Notes: generated from the sequence alone by a model not told the origin. A DNA stretch of 16,695 bases from an uncultured Oscillibacter sp. (GCA_902462475.1 CABQCB010000015.1:1-16695), one strand, 5' to 3'. Numbered from the stretch's first letter, positions 1 through 7,676 are shown. Program-made: numbers and translations.

Positions 1-1
1 G

Positions 2-97
2 ATCGCGGCGCTCCACGGCGCTGCGCTGGAATTTGAAAGCGAGCCCGGCCGCGGCACCCGGGCGCGGGTCCATTTGAAAGGAGGCGAGTCCTCTTGA
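2..97 (+). CDS. Sensor histidine kinase, C-terminal end only (partial)
   Basis: This is the last 31 codons of a gene that begins before the window. The reading frame gives a tail with LEFESEPGRGTRARV, which fits the final glycine-rich box and last strand of a HATPase_c domain (the ATP-binding domain of two-component kinases). The stop TGA at 95-97 overlaps the TTG start of the next gene, so the two are probably translationally coupled. The sensor domain, phospho-accepting histidine and partner regulator lie outside the window, so the signal cannot be inferred. The call rests on a short tail and is moderately sure. Confidence 0.6.
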   Translation: MAALHGAALEFESEPGRGTRARVHLKGGESS

Positions 98-822
98 AGT
101 GCATCAAAACCTGGGCATTGCCCGTTGCGACCGGCCTGGTGGTGCTCTCGGCCCTGCTGCTGCCGCCCCAGATCTCGGCCCTGCGGGACCGGCAGACCCT
201 GGGCACCATCCACACCGCGCTTTTGGCGCAGGAGGAGCTGACCATCCGGGAGGCCACCCTGGCGGAAAAGCTGGAGCTGCTGGTGCGGGGCACCCGCTAC
301 CCGGACCTGGAGGTCTATTCCACCACCCAGTCCCTGCCCGCTCCGGGAGAGCCCGACGCAGCGCAGGCGGAGGACCTGTTTTTCCAGAGCGTGGATTTCC
401 TGCTGGCCTGGGGCGTTCTGCCGGAGGACTTTGACCGGGACAGTCTGGAATATACGGGAGGCACCCGGGCCATCTATGTCCAGTCCGACGGCACGCTGTC
501 CGCGGGGATGCTGTATCTCCAGGGCAGGACCGCAGGTCGGGACGACCTGTGGCTGGTGGTGGATCAGGAGACGGGATTGCCGCTGTGGATCGACTGCTCC
601 CTGCGCTCTGTCCGGGATTCGCTTCCGTCCAGTGCGGCGCTTGGCCAGCGGTTTTTGGACGGGCTGGGACTAGAGACGCAGCCGCGCAGCGACACCGTAT
701 GGGAACTGACGCAAACGGACGGACTGCTGTACACCGCCGGAACAGAGCGCCACAGCGGGCGGCTCTATGTGGAGCCTCTGGCCTTTTTCCCCAGCGACGG
801 CGAAAGTCCCCGGATACAATGA
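94..822 (+). CDS. Membrane-anchored protein of unknown function, coupled to a sensor kinase
   Basis: I do not recognise this 242-residue protein. Residues about 8-30 form one hydrophobic segment (signal anchor or uncleaved signal peptide). The rest is mostly soluble, acidic and predicted to lie outside the membrane, and includes a stretch (about 144-170) of alternating strands with LWLVVDQETGLPLWID. The start is TTG at 94, chosen because AAAGGAGG at 77-84 sits 9 bases upstream and no nearby ATG is in frame. Its start overlaps the kinase stop, so it is very likely co-transcribed and may be an accessory or output protein of that two-component system. That role is inferred from position only. 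Confidence 0.7.
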   Translation: MKCIKTWALPVATGLVVLSALLLPPQISALRDRQTLGTIHTALLAQEELTIREATLAEKLELLVRGTRYPDLEVYSTTQSLPAPGEPDAAQAEDLFFQSVDFLLAWGVLPEDFDRDSLEYTGGTRAIYVQSDGTLSAGMLYLQGRTAGRDDLWLVVDQETGLPLWIDCSLRSVRDSLPSSAALGQRFLDGLGLETQPRSDTVWELTQTDGLLYTAGTERHSGRLYVEPLAFFPSDGESPRIQ

Positions 823-888
823 TGCAGCAATGATGCCTTTGTGCGGCCACTTTGCGGCAAGGAAGCGCTATGGTAAAGATACCAAAAG

Positions 889-916
889 GGACCGGGCCCC
901 AGGGCGGGCCCGGACC
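889..916. other. GC-rich stem-loop between two genes
   Basis: The arms GGACCGGGCCC (889-899) and GGGCCCGGACC (906-916) pair over 11 positions with one A-A mismatch around a 6-base loop. No run of T follows on either strand, so it is not a standard intrinsic terminator. It ends about 24 bases before the next start codon and could stabilise mRNA or separate expression of the two flanking genes. Confidence 0.45.
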
Positions 917-939
917 ATAAGAAAAGGGAGGTATGGATC

Positions 940-1380
940 ATGAAAAAGAACCGTTCGCTATTGTGCCTGCTGGCGCTGCTGTGCGCGCTGCTGCTCTCCG
1001 CCTGCGCCGCCTCCGCCGCCGACAGTGAGACGCCGGACACCTCGCCCCAGGCGGACCAAACGCCCCCCGCGGCGCAGGAGACTTCGGAAGAGCCCACCCT
1101 GGAAGATCTGCTGGGCGAGGACTATGTCTCCTATCTCACGGAGACCATCACCATGCAGATGGGCAACCGCATGGAAAAGGACCCGGACGTGCGCTACTAT
1201 CCCATTGAGGACAACGCCCCTTTGACCGACTATGTGGCCATTGATGAGACCACTGCCTTCGAGGTGGACGAGGAGGGCAATCCCGTGATCCTCTTCCCTG
1301 CCGGCACGGTGACCGACGAGGCCAACGGAGCGCAGAGCTTCCGGGTCCCCAAGCTGTACCAAGCAGAAAAAAGCTCCTGA
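940..1380 (+). CDS. Small lipoprotein of unknown function
   Basis: This 146-residue protein starts with a lipoprotein signal: two lysines, a leucine/alanine-rich core, then LLSAC with the lipid-accepting cysteine at residue 21. An acidic, threonine- and proline-rich linker follows to about residue 48, then a compact domain of about 95 residues with no motif I recognise. ATG at 940 is preceded by AAAGGGAGG about 8 bases upstream. The gene lies 117 bases after the membrane-anchored protein, beyond a GC-rich hairpin, and may belong to the same sensor-kinase locus. Its stop codon TGA (1378-1380) lies inside the 5' arm of the following terminator, which is an unusually tight arrangement. Confidence 0.75.
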   Translation: MKKNRSLLCLLALLCALLLSACAASAADSETPDTSPQADQTPPAAQETSEEPTLEDLLGEDYVSYLTETITMQMGNRMEKDPDVRYYPIEDNAPLTDYVAIDETTAFEVDEEGNPVILFPAGTVTDEANGAQSFRVPKLYQAEKSS

Positions 1381-1406
1381 TTTCCTAAGAAATCAGGAGC
1401 TTTTTT
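1367..1406. terminator. Bidirectional intrinsic terminator
   Basis: A perfect 18-base stem pairs 1367-1384 with 1389-1406 around the loop CTAA. Runs of six A and six T at the two ends give a U-tract on either strand. It serves the lipoprotein gene on the + strand and can also stop transcripts leaving the deoR gene on the - strand. The core CCTGATTTC recurs in two other terminators near the right end of the window. Confidence 0.9.
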
Positions 1407-1494
1407 ACAGACCGTTTTTCGGGGGCGCGTTCCATTCCCGCTGTCCGCAGGCCCCCGGCGCCCATACGGGACCTTCCCCGGGGAAACGTCTTTG

Positions 1495-2250
1495 TTATTC
1501 TGTGTAAATGACTTTTACGTGTTCCTGCTCCAGCCGTTCCAACAGCTTTTCGTTGGTGATGGGCTTGGACGTGATGATGCCGGTCAATTCCCGGAAATCG
1601 GCAAAGAGATTGACGCCCATGATGTGGAATTTGCTCTCATCCAGCAGCGCATAGACTTCCCGGGCAGAACGGACCATTTGGCGCTTGACCGCAAACTGAA
1701 AGGGAGATACCACTGTCAGCCCCGTGATCCCCCGGACGCCGGAAGCTCCGATAAACGCTTTTTCCACCTGGTGGGAGGCAAAAAACTCCACCGCATCATC
1801 ATCCACCAGGGCCATGTCCTCCAGCATGCCGCCGCACAAAAACACATTTACATTGGTGGCATTAAAGGCGTATGCCACCGGGACGGAATTGGTAATGACG
1901 GACAGGTGATTCCGGTCCCGCAGGTTTTCGGCAAGGGCCAGCGTGGTGGTGCCTGCATCGATGATAATGGAATCATCCTCCTGCACCAGGGCCGCGGCGG
2001 CCTTTCCGATGCGCTTTTTTTCCTCATCGTGCATGGCATCCCGCATCTCGTAGCTGGGTGCCCTGCGGATGTCTTCCAAAAAGATCCTGCCCCGGGCCTT
2101 GCGGATCTTTCCTGCCTGTTCCAGTGCAGTGATATCCCGACGGATCGTGGCAGGGGAGGCCGGCAGCATTTCCAGCAGTTCATTTACGGAAATGCTGTTG
2201 GTTTTTTTCATGGCATCCAGAATTTGCAGCTGCCGCTCTCCGCTTTTCAT
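1495..2250 (-). CDS. DeoR-family transcriptional repressor of the adjacent sugar-uptake genes
   Basis: The protein has 251 residues, the usual length for the family. An N-terminal winged helix-turn-helix (about 5-58) includes the recognition segment SPATIRRDITALEQAG (32-47). The C-terminal effector domain has the family phosphosugar-binding turn DAGTTT (98-103) and the IGASG-type segment seen in DeoR regulators. Ligands of this family are usually phosphorylated sugars, so a product of the adjacent kinase, aldolase or isomerase is a plausible effector. ATG at 2250 follows AGGGAGG with 7-base spacing. The gene is last in a run of - strand transport and catabolic genes, but it has its own promoter and a palindromic site, which suggests autoregulation. 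Confidence 0.9.
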   Translation of the reverse strand: MKSGERQLQILDAMKKTNSISVNELLEMLPASPATIRRDITALEQAGKIRKARGRIFLEDIRRAPSYEMRDAMHDEEKKRIGKAAAALVQEDDSIIIDAGTTTLALAENLRDRNHLSVITNSVPVAYAFNATNVNVFLCGGMLEDMALVDDDAVEFFASHQVEKAFIGASGVRGITGLTVVSPFQFAVKRQMVRSAREVYALLDESKFHIMGVNLFADFRELTGIITSKPITNEKLLERLEQEHVKVIYTE

Positions 2251-2286
2251 GGTCGAGCCTCCCTTTTCACCGCATGAATCATTTCG

Positions 2287-2305
2287 AAATCATTATAAAT
2301 GATTT
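2287..2305. promoter_or_regulatory. Palindromic operator over the deoR -10 box
   Basis: AAATCAT (2287-2293), a 5-base spacer and ATGATTT (2299-2305) form a perfect 7-base inverted repeat that includes the TATAAT. A further AATCAT lies at 2277-2282. The same half-sites recur in front of the kinase and aldolase genes, so this is a likely binding site for the DeoR-family protein itself. The assignment of the protein to the site is inferred. Confidence 0.6.
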
Positions 2306-2320
2306 TTCAATCGCACACAA
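2292..2320 (-). promoter_or_regulatory. Promoter of the DeoR-family gene
   Basis: On the - strand, TTGTGT (2320-2315) is followed after 17 bases by a perfect TATAAT (2297-2292), about 42 bases before the start codon. The -35 box is weak (3 of 6), and the -10 is consensus. A perfect inverted repeat covers the -10. Confidence 0.65.
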
Positions 2321-2347
2321 CTGTTATTTTTCCAAAGATTGGCCGGC

Positions 2348-3844
2348 TCAGGCCTTCTGCCCACGTCTTTTCCGGAGGATCGGGCTGACGATGGGCCACA
2401 GCAGGGAGATCACGGAAATAATGATCAAAACCAGGGAGATGGGACGGGTGAAGAAGATGGACCAGCTGCCGTCGGAAATCGTCAGCGCCCGCTGCAGATT
2501 CTTCTCCGCCAGGCTGCCCAAAATCAGTCCCAGGATGATGGGAGGCATGGGGAACTCACACTTAATGAGGAAATACGCCACCACGCCGAAAATCATCATC
2601 ATGAAGATATCCAGAATGTTGTTGTTCAGCGCAAAGGTGCCTACAACGCAGAACACGAACACGATGGGAGTCAGGTACGTGTTGGAGACATTGCCGATCT
2701 TGGCAAATCCCCGGATGGCACCGTAGCCCAGCAGGCACATGCAGATATTGGCGAAGAACAGTCCCACGATGATGGTGTAGACCGTATCGGTCTGGTCGGT
2801 GAACAGCGTGGGTCCGGGCACGACGCCTTGCATCATCAGGGCGCTGAGCATCACGGCCGTGCCTGCATCGCCGGGGATGCCCAGCGTCAGCAGGGGGATA
2901 AGCGCACCGCCGGAGATGGCATTGTTGGCGGCCTCCGGCGCTGCAATGCCCTCGGGGACACCCTGTCCGAATTTTTCCGGGTGCTTGGACCAGCGCTTGG
3001 CCTCGTTATACCCCACCCAGGAGGCAATGTCGCCGCCGGTGCCGGGGATGGCTCCGATCACCGTGCCGATGACGCTGGAGCGCAGGATCGTGGGGAACGT
3101 GGCCTTGATGTCCGCCCAGGTGGGCAGGACCCGCTCCAGCTTGGCCTTGGAGGTGGGCTTGCTGTTTCCGCCGCCCTCTTCGATGTTGCTCAGTCCCTGG
3201 GAAAACGCATAGAGGGCGATCAGGGTGGGCACCATGGCGATGCCGCCCATCAGGTAGACGGAGCCGAAGGTAAAGCGGGCCGAACCGGTCAGGGAGTTCA
3301 TGCCCACGGTCGCCATCATCAGGCCCAGCACAGCGCCGATCAGGCCCTTGATGACATTTTGGGAGGAGATGCTGGTGACCATGCTCAGGCCGAACACAGC
3401 CAGGGCAAAGTACTCCGCAGCGCCGAACTTCAGCGCAAACTTGCTCAGGAGCGGAGCGGTCCACAGCAGCATCACCGCGCTGAACAGTCCGCCGAAGGTG
3501 GACGCCATGGTGGAAATACTGATGGCGCGTCCCGGCTGATGCAGGGTGGTGGCCATGGGATATCCGTCCAGCACCGTGGCGGCAGAGTTGGCGGTGCCCG
3601 GTGTTTTAATCAAAATGGCAGTAATGGAACCGCCGTAAATGGCGCCGCAGAAAACGCCCAGCAGCATAAGGATACCGGCATTTCCGTCCAGAGACAGCGT
3701 CAGCGGCATCATGATGCTCAATCCCATGATCGAGGACAGGCCGGGCATCGCGCCCACCAGGATTCCGATGAGCGTGCCGAAGAAGACCACGCCGATATGA
3801 TACGGCTGCAGCACATAGGTCAGTGCGGCCAATAAACTCTCCAT
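2348..3844 (-). CDS. tctA: TTT transporter large membrane subunit TctA
   Basis: This 498-residue, very hydrophobic protein has about 12 membrane segments, the normal size for TctA. Family hallmarks are visible: a PGLSS turn near residue 35, IKTPGTANSAATVLDGYPM near 79-97, then GTGGDIASW, the PEAANNAISGGALIPLLTLGIPG stretch (split by a loop) and PGPTLF in the second half. TctA forms the ion-coupled channel of a three-component secondary importer fed by TctC. ATG at 3844 follows GAAAGGAGG. It starts 18 bases after tctB, so the pair is co-transcribed. An equally long reading frame on the opposite strand is an artefact of this gene. Known TTT substrates are mostly carboxylates; the substrate here is unknown. 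Confidence 0.93.
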   Translation of the reverse strand: MESLLAALTYVLQPYHIGVVFFGTLIGILVGAMPGLSSIMGLSIMMPLTLSLDGNAGILMLLGVFCGAIYGGSITAILIKTPGTANSAATVLDGYPMATTLHQPGRAISISTMASTFGGLFSAVMLLWTAPLLSKFALKFGAAEYFALAVFGLSMVTSISSQNVIKGLIGAVLGLMMATVGMNSLTGSARFTFGSVYLMGGIAMVPTLIALYAFSQGLSNIEEGGGNSKPTSKAKLERVLPTWADIKATFPTILRSSVIGTVIGAIPGTGGDIASWVGYNEAKRWSKHPEKFGQGVPEGIAAPEAANNAISGGALIPLLTLGIPGDAGTAVMLSALMMQGVVPGPTLFTDQTDTVYTIIVGLFFANICMCLLGYGAIRGFAKIGNVSNTYLTPIVFVFCVVGTFALNNNILDIFMMMIFGVVAYFLIKCEFPMPPIILGLILGSLAEKNLQRALTISDGSWSIFFTRPISLVLIIISVISLLWPIVSPILRKRRGQKA

Positions 3845-3862
3845 CTGTCGTTCCTCCTTTCG

Positions 3863-4309
3863 TTACAGCAGGCTGCCCTTGGGGATGGGCAGATTGAGCG
3901 CCACGGAAAAAATCACGTAAATGAACACCAGCACGCCCACCGTGACGCCAATGAGGACCAGCGGCCGCCGCTCCTTCATCAAAGCCATGATGGCAGGGAT
4001 CATAAAGGCGGAAGCGATCATAAAGCCGAAGAATTTCAGCAGCACGCAAAATACCAGCATGATGCCGATGCCCGCCAGGACCCGCTTGAGTCCGGGCCCC
4101 ATTTCAAAGGGCGCTTTCTTGTCCGAGTGGTCCCGCAGGCTCTGGACCATCAGGGCGACGGCCAGCAGAATCATGCACACCGACAGGACCTTGGGCCAGG
4201 TTCCCGCGCCCATGCCTCCGTCTACGGACGGCATCTGGGAGGCGCTGAAGAACATGGCGGCCGACATGATAATCAAAAAAATGCAGATCCCAATATTGTA
4301 TTTTTTCAA
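3863..4309 (-). CDS. tctB: TTT transporter small membrane subunit TctB
   Basis: This 148-residue protein has four predicted membrane segments (about 7-22, 40-58, 82-106 and 115-138), the typical TctB plan. The loop after the first segment carries MPSVDGGMGAGTWPK, which matches the conserved extracytoplasmic region of the family. TctB is the small partner of TctA; its exact role is less well defined. The start is TTG at 4309, with AGGAGGAGATACA just upstream and no in-frame ATG nearby. The ribosome binding site follows directly after a terminator-like hairpin that separates tctB from tctC. Confidence 0.88.
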   Translation of the reverse strand: MKKYNIGICIFLIIMSAAMFFSASQMPSVDGGMGAGTWPKVLSVCMILLAVALMVQSLRDHSDKKAPFEMGPGLKRVLAGIGIMLVFCVLLKFFGFMIASAFMIPAIMALMKERRPLVLIGVTVGVLVFIYVIFSVALNLPIPKGSLL

Positions 4310-4325
4310 ATGTATCTCCTCCTAG

Positions 4326-4364
4326 AAAAAGGGGGAGCCCGCACGTATGAAACGTAGGGGCTCC
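4326..4364 (-). terminator. Leaky terminator or attenuator between tctC and tctB
   Basis: On the - strand GGAGCCC (4364-4358) and GGGCTCC (4340-4334) form the outer stem, ACGT pairs with ACGT inside it, and the 3' side runs into CCCTTTTT (to 4326). The tctB ribosome binding site follows at once. Placed after the binding-protein gene, it probably lets most transcripts stop there, so that more TctC than TctAB is made. Confidence 0.6.
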
Positions 4365-4381
4365 GGCCTTTCAAATGGGGC

Positions 4382-5404
4382 TTAACCGATCAAAGAGGTG
4401 TAATACTCCTGCTGGCTGGCAACAAAGCTCACCATTTCCTCGTTGCTCATCTCCTCGACGGGCTGGAAGAAGAAGCCTTCCTGCGTAGCCTTGTACTCGT
4501 CGGAGACAGCGGCGGGCGCAAAGGCCTGCTGCAGGAACTCCACGATGGCCGGGTCGGTGTCCGCCTTCACGGCCAGCATGATCCAGCTGTTTACCTGCAT
4601 GTCGGCCAACTCCTCATACAGCTCTCCCATGGCAGGCACATCGGGGTAGGTGCTCAGCCGCTCGTTGGAGGTCACAGCCAGAGGCACCACGTTGCCGGCA
4701 TCCATCTGGCCCACGGCGGCGCCGGAGGCCGTGATGGCCGCCTGGACCTCACCGCTGACCACGGCCACCACGCTGTCCGCCGCGGAATCGTAGGAGACCG
4801 TCTTCAGATCCAGGCCCAGATCCTGCACCAGAGCCAGGTAAGCCAGGTGAGGAGCAGCACCGCTGCCGGTATCGGCCACGGTCACAGTGCCCGGATTGGC
4901 CTTGGCATACTCCACAAACTCCTCAAAGGTCTGATAGGGGGCATCCTTGCTGACCACGAACAGATAGGGGTCATTCTCGATGCAGGCCAGAGGCACAAAC
5001 TGGTCAGAGGTAATCTCGGTGTTTCCCAGCACGTTGTTGAGCACCAGGTCGCAGTTGAGCACGCCGATGGTGTAGCCGTCAGACGCAGCGTTGGCGAACT
5101 GCGTGGCACCCACCAGGCCGGAGCCGCCGGTCACGTTGGAAACCATGAAATTGGTGGAGATCATGTCATCGGGAACCGCATCCAGCACACCGCGGACACA
5201 CAGATCCGTCGTGCCGCCGGCGCCGTAAGGTACGATCACGGTAATGTCCTTGGTGGGGTAGTCCAAAGTGGCAGCCTCTTCAGGCTGGTCGTTTTCACCT
5301 TCAGAGCTGGGGGCAGATTCTTTGGAGCCGCAGGCAGTCAGCAGAGTCAGCGACATGGCACCGGCCAGCAGCATGGCAAGCAGCTTTTTGCTAGTGTGTC
5401 TCAT
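4382..5404 (-). CDS. tctC: TTT transporter extracytoplasmic solute-binding lipoprotein TctC
   Basis: The 340-residue protein has a lipoprotein signal ending LLTAC (cysteine 25), a serine/glutamate-rich linker and then a Bug/TctC-type periplasmic-binding fold. Conserved ligand-pocket loops are visible: PYGAGGTTD (59-67, usually PFPAGGxTD) and NVTGGSG (90-96), with the later DTGSGAAPHL and VVSGEVQAA segments. In a Gram-positive cell it would be tethered to the outer face of the membrane and deliver substrate to TctAB. ATG at 5404 was preferred over the codon 21 bases upstream because AAGGGAG lies 7 bases before it. It is 71 bases downstream of the kinase gene. The ligand cannot be read from sequence; most studied relatives bind carboxylates. 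Confidence 0.92.
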   Translation of the reverse strand: MRHTSKKLLAMLLAGAMSLTLLTACGSKESAPSSEGENDQPEEAATLDYPTKDITVIVPYGAGGTTDLCVRGVLDAVPDDMISTNFMVSNVTGGSGLVGATQFANAASDGYTIGVLNCDLVLNNVLGNTEITSDQFVPLACIENDPYLFVVSKDAPYQTFEEFVEYAKANPGTVTVADTGSGAAPHLAYLALVQDLGLDLKTVSYDSAADSVVAVVSGEVQAAITASGAAVGQMDAGNVVPLAVTSNERLSTYPDVPAMGELYEELADMQVNSWIMLAVKADTDPAIVEFLQQAFAPAAVSDEYKATQEGFFFQPVEEMSNEEMVSFVASQQEYYTSLIG

Positions 5405-5475
5405 AGTGGTACTCCCTTTCATCATAAAAAGTCATGTAATGTATCACCAACGCCCGTTTCCGGACGGCAGCAACC

Positions 5476-6426
5476 TCAAACATACCGGATCGGCAGCGCA
5501 TCCCGGCTTTGGATGAACTGTTCCACCGTGGCATAATCGGGTACGCCGGCGGTGGCACCAAAGGCCTGGACCGCGTGGGCGGACGTTGCCGTGGCAAAGC
5601 GGACGCAGTCCTCCAGCTCTTTTCCCCGGCCCAGTGCCGTCAGGAAGCCGGCCACAAAGGCGTCCCCCGCGCCGGTAGTCTCTGCCACCGGCACCTGATA
5701 GCACCCGCAGTAAAAGGCCCGCTTCCCATCCTTGCAGTAGCAGCCCCTGGTCCCCAGCTTGATGGCCACGGCACCGACGCCCTGCTCCAGGAAATAATCC
5801 GCGATCCTGCGCTCGTCATCGGTGCCGGCGATGCAGGACGCCTGCTCAATGGACGGCAGGAAATAGTCCAGATACCGGTAGCAGGGGCGGATGATCGCAT
5901 CCCACCGCCCGGTCCTGTCCTTCGTCACATCCATGCAGGTGACCACGCCCTTTTCCCGGGCTGCCCGCAGCAGGGCCGCCGCGCCGGCGCCGTCAAACTG
6001 CGGCAGATGGAATGTTCCGCCGATCTGGAGCATGTCCACCCGGTCCAGCAGGCTCAGGTCCACGTCCTCCAGGCAAAACTCGGCGCTGGTTCCCGGATAC
6101 TGCAGGAATTTCCGGTTGCCCGCAGGATCAATGAGGATCAGGGACTTGGTCTGCTCTGTGGCGGCAGACCGTTTTACATAGTCCACGCAGACGCCGGCCT
6201 TCCGGGCGATGTCCAGCACATAATCCGCCAGCACATCGCATCCGGCCCGGCCCACGTAGTAGACCTCGTTTCCCAGCTTGGCCAGATCAATGGCGTTGTT
6301 ATTGGCGTCTCCGCCGCTTTTTATGGCGATCTCCTCCACCTGGCTGGCGTCATTGTCAAATGCCACCGGGCCGACGGGATGGACCAGCAGATCCACCATC
6401 ATTTCTCCTACACACAGGACCCTCAT
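5476..6426 (-). CDS. PfkB/ribokinase-family sugar kinase
   Basis: The protein has 316 residues, standard for the PfkB family of ATP-dependent carbohydrate kinases. It shows the N-terminal signature SGGDANNNAIDLAKLG (37-52) and the C-terminal signature ETTGAGDAFVAG with the catalytic aspartate at about residue 255. It should phosphorylate a hydroxyl of a sugar or sugar acid in the cytoplasm. The subfamily (ribokinase, 2-keto-3-deoxygluconate, 5-dehydro-2-deoxygluconate or fructose-type) is not clear by eye. ATG at 6426 was chosen because GGAGGG lies 7 bases upstream; the frame is also open 21 bases further. It lies directly upstream of tctCBA and downstream of an aldolase gene, which suggests it acts on the imported substrate or an early intermediate. 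Confidence 0.88.
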   Translation of the reverse strand: MRVLCVGEMMVDLLVHPVGPVAFDNDASQVEEIAIKSGGDANNNAIDLAKLGNEVYYVGRAGCDVLADYVLDIARKAGVCVDYVKRSAATEQTKSLILIDPAGNRKFLQYPGTSAEFCLEDVDLSLLDRVDMLQIGGTFHLPQFDGAGAAALLRAAREKGVVTCMDVTKDRTGRWDAIIRPCYRYLDYFLPSIEQASCIAGTDDERRIADYFLEQGVGAVAIKLGTRGCYCKDGKRAFYCGCYQVPVAETTGAGDAFVAGFLTALGRGKELEDCVRFATATSAHAVQAFGATAGVPDYATVEQFIQSRDALPIRYV

Positions 6427-6455
6427 GGGCCGCCCTCCATCCAGCATCGTGATTT

Positions 6456-6505
6456 TGATTAATAATCATATTCTAATCATAAAATGAATATTTATTGATT
6501 GATAA
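6456..6505 (-). promoter_or_regulatory. Promoter and operator region of the kinase-tct operon
   Basis: On the - strand TTATCA (6505-6500) and TATGAT (6481-6476) are spaced 18 bases apart and match the consensus at 4 and 5 of 6 positions. Overlapping and just downstream lie TAATCA (6474-6479) and the palindrome TGATTA-A-TAATCA (6456-6468), with half-sites 11 bases apart. This layout fits a repressor blocking the -10. The same half-sites occur before deoR and the aldolase gene. Confidence 0.55.
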
Positions 6506-6602
6506 AATGTTATCACAGTCATTTTCACTTGTAAATATGACTATTTAACAGGATTTTCATGTGGAATTTGTGCATTTCCGCAAGAGCGGAAGATTCAATT
6601 AA

Positions 6603-6622
6603 ATCACTGTTCGCTCAGTGAT
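6603..6622 (-). terminator. Weak hairpin after the aldolase gene
   Basis: ATCACTG (6603-6609) and CAGTGAT (6616-6622) pair around a 6-base loop, 3 bases after the aldolase stop. On the - strand the stem is followed only by TTAATTG, so termination would be weak. A second small hairpin, TTCCGC/GCGGAA (6576-6591), lies beyond it. Together with the promoter-like region further on, it suggests partial separation of the aldolase transcript from the kinase-tct genes. Confidence 0.35.
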
Positions 6623-6625
6623 CCA

Positions 6626-7450
6626 TCATTTTCCCTGGAACAGCTGGATCTTGTGCCGGGCCAGCTCATACATATTGGCCTTGGCCTGCCGGTACATGGC
6701 ATAAAAATCACGCTGCCCCACCGTGGCCTCCAGTCCGGACATAAAGGCCATTCTCAGCTCCGTGGCCACATTGATCTTCCGGATGCCCAGCTGGATGGCT
6801 TTACGGATCATATCATCCGGTGTGCCGGAACCGCCATGCAGCACCAGCGGCGGCGTGCCCAGCGCACGGCAGGCAGCCAGCCGGTCAAAATCAAAGTGGG
6901 GGGTTCCCTGATACATGCCGTGGGCATTGCCGATCCCCACGGCCAGCGCATCGCAGTCCACCATGGCAATGAACTGCTCCACCTCGTGCAGGTCTACCAA
7001 ATTGACGCTTTTATGGGAGATACCGTCCTCCACGCCGGAGATCGCGCCCAGCTCGCATTCCACGGAAACGCCCACAGCGTGGGCACTTCGGACCACTGCC
7101 TGGCTCTCCCGCACGTTTTCGTCAAAGGGATGGTGTGACCCGTCGTACATAACGGAAGTAAAGCCTGCCCGCAGGCACAAAACGGTCTGCTCATAGCTGA
7201 CGCCATGGTCCAGATGCAGCACCACGGGGATCTTGGTCTCACCCGCCAGACGCTTCACCACATCGGCCAGGTGCCAGAGCTGGCCGGCACCGATGGCCCC
7301 CTGCCCCACCGTGAGGATCAGCGGACAGTTTTCCGCTTCCGCCGCGTCCACCAGGGCCTCCGGCCCTTCCAGGTTGTCAATATTGAAAGCGGGGATCGCC
7401 GTTCCGGTTTCCTCCGCGATCTTCAAAACTTCTTCCAGTGTCGTAAGCAA
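6626..7450 (-). CDS. Class II (zinc) ketose-bisphosphate-type aldolase
   Basis: The 274-residue protein matches the class II fructose/tagatose-bisphosphate aldolase family. Visible catalytic and metal-binding elements are LHLDHG (79-84; catalytic Asp81, zinc His82), VECELG (130-135), GNAHGMY (174-180; zinc His177), LHGGSG (204-209; zinc His205) and the phosphate-binding KINVATEL (225-232). It should cleave a phosphorylated ketose, releasing dihydroxyacetone phosphate or a similar three-carbon unit. It could act on fructose-, tagatose- or 5-dehydro-2-deoxygluconate-type phosphates, and the motifs alone do not decide. The start is TTG at 7450 with AAAGGA about 10 bases upstream. It is the first gene of the leftward set and faces manA across a shared control region. 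Confidence 0.88.
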   Translation of the reverse strand: MLTTLEEVLKIAEETGTAIPAFNIDNLEGPEALVDAAEAENCPLILTVGQGAIGAGQLWHLADVVKRLAGETKIPVVLHLDHGVSYEQTVLCLRAGFTSVMYDGSHHPFDENVRESQAVVRSAHAVGVSVECELGAISGVEDGISHKSVNLVDLHEVEQFIAMVDCDALAVGIGNAHGMYQGTPHFDFDRLAACRALGTPPLVLHGGSGTPDDMIRKAIQLGIRKINVATELRMAFMSGLEATVGQRDFYAMYRQAKANMYELARHKIQLFQGK

Positions 7451-7514
7451 TATTATCGCATCCTTTCATGAAGAGGCCCAAGGTCCCACGTCTTTGCGTC
7501 TTCCCAAAATTACC

Positions 7515-7584
7515 ACCAAATGATTAAATAATCAATATCAATAATCAAAAAATCATATATTCTCTATATTGATGATTTATTTGG
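7515..7584. promoter_or_regulatory. AT-rich control region between aldolase and manA with repeated half-sites
   Basis: Within this stretch lie TGATTA-AA-TAATCA (7521-7534), TAATCA (7542-7547), AAATCAT (7550-7556) and ATGATTT (7572-7578). The outer edges CCAAAT (7516-7521) and ATTTGG (7579-7584) are also inverted copies, so the whole block has rough dyad symmetry. A possible + strand -10, TATATT, is at 7565-7570. I cannot place a convincing -35 for either gene. The half-sites match those before deoR and the kinase gene, so the block probably controls both divergent genes. Confidence 0.55.
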
Positions 7585-7676
7585 CAGATTTTTGTGAAGT
7601 ATTACTCGTTTATTTGGGCAATGCATCTGTGGTATTCTCTCATTGCAGAATGACTTGATGATTGGAGGCGCAGCCC

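Noticed and set aside
2339..3835. A 498-residue + strand frame antisense to tctA
   Set aside because: It is hydrophilic and rich in Gly, His, Gln and Asp, resembles no family, and mirrors the codon structure of the clear TctA gene on the other strand.
7515..7584. Repeats between aldolase and manA as a CRISPR-like array
   Set aside because: The units are only 6-7 bases, irregularly spaced and partly inverted, which fits operator half-sites and not repeats with spacers.
7662..7676. In-frame TTG upstream of the chosen manA start
   Set aside because: It overlaps the GGAGG site that serves ATG 7677.
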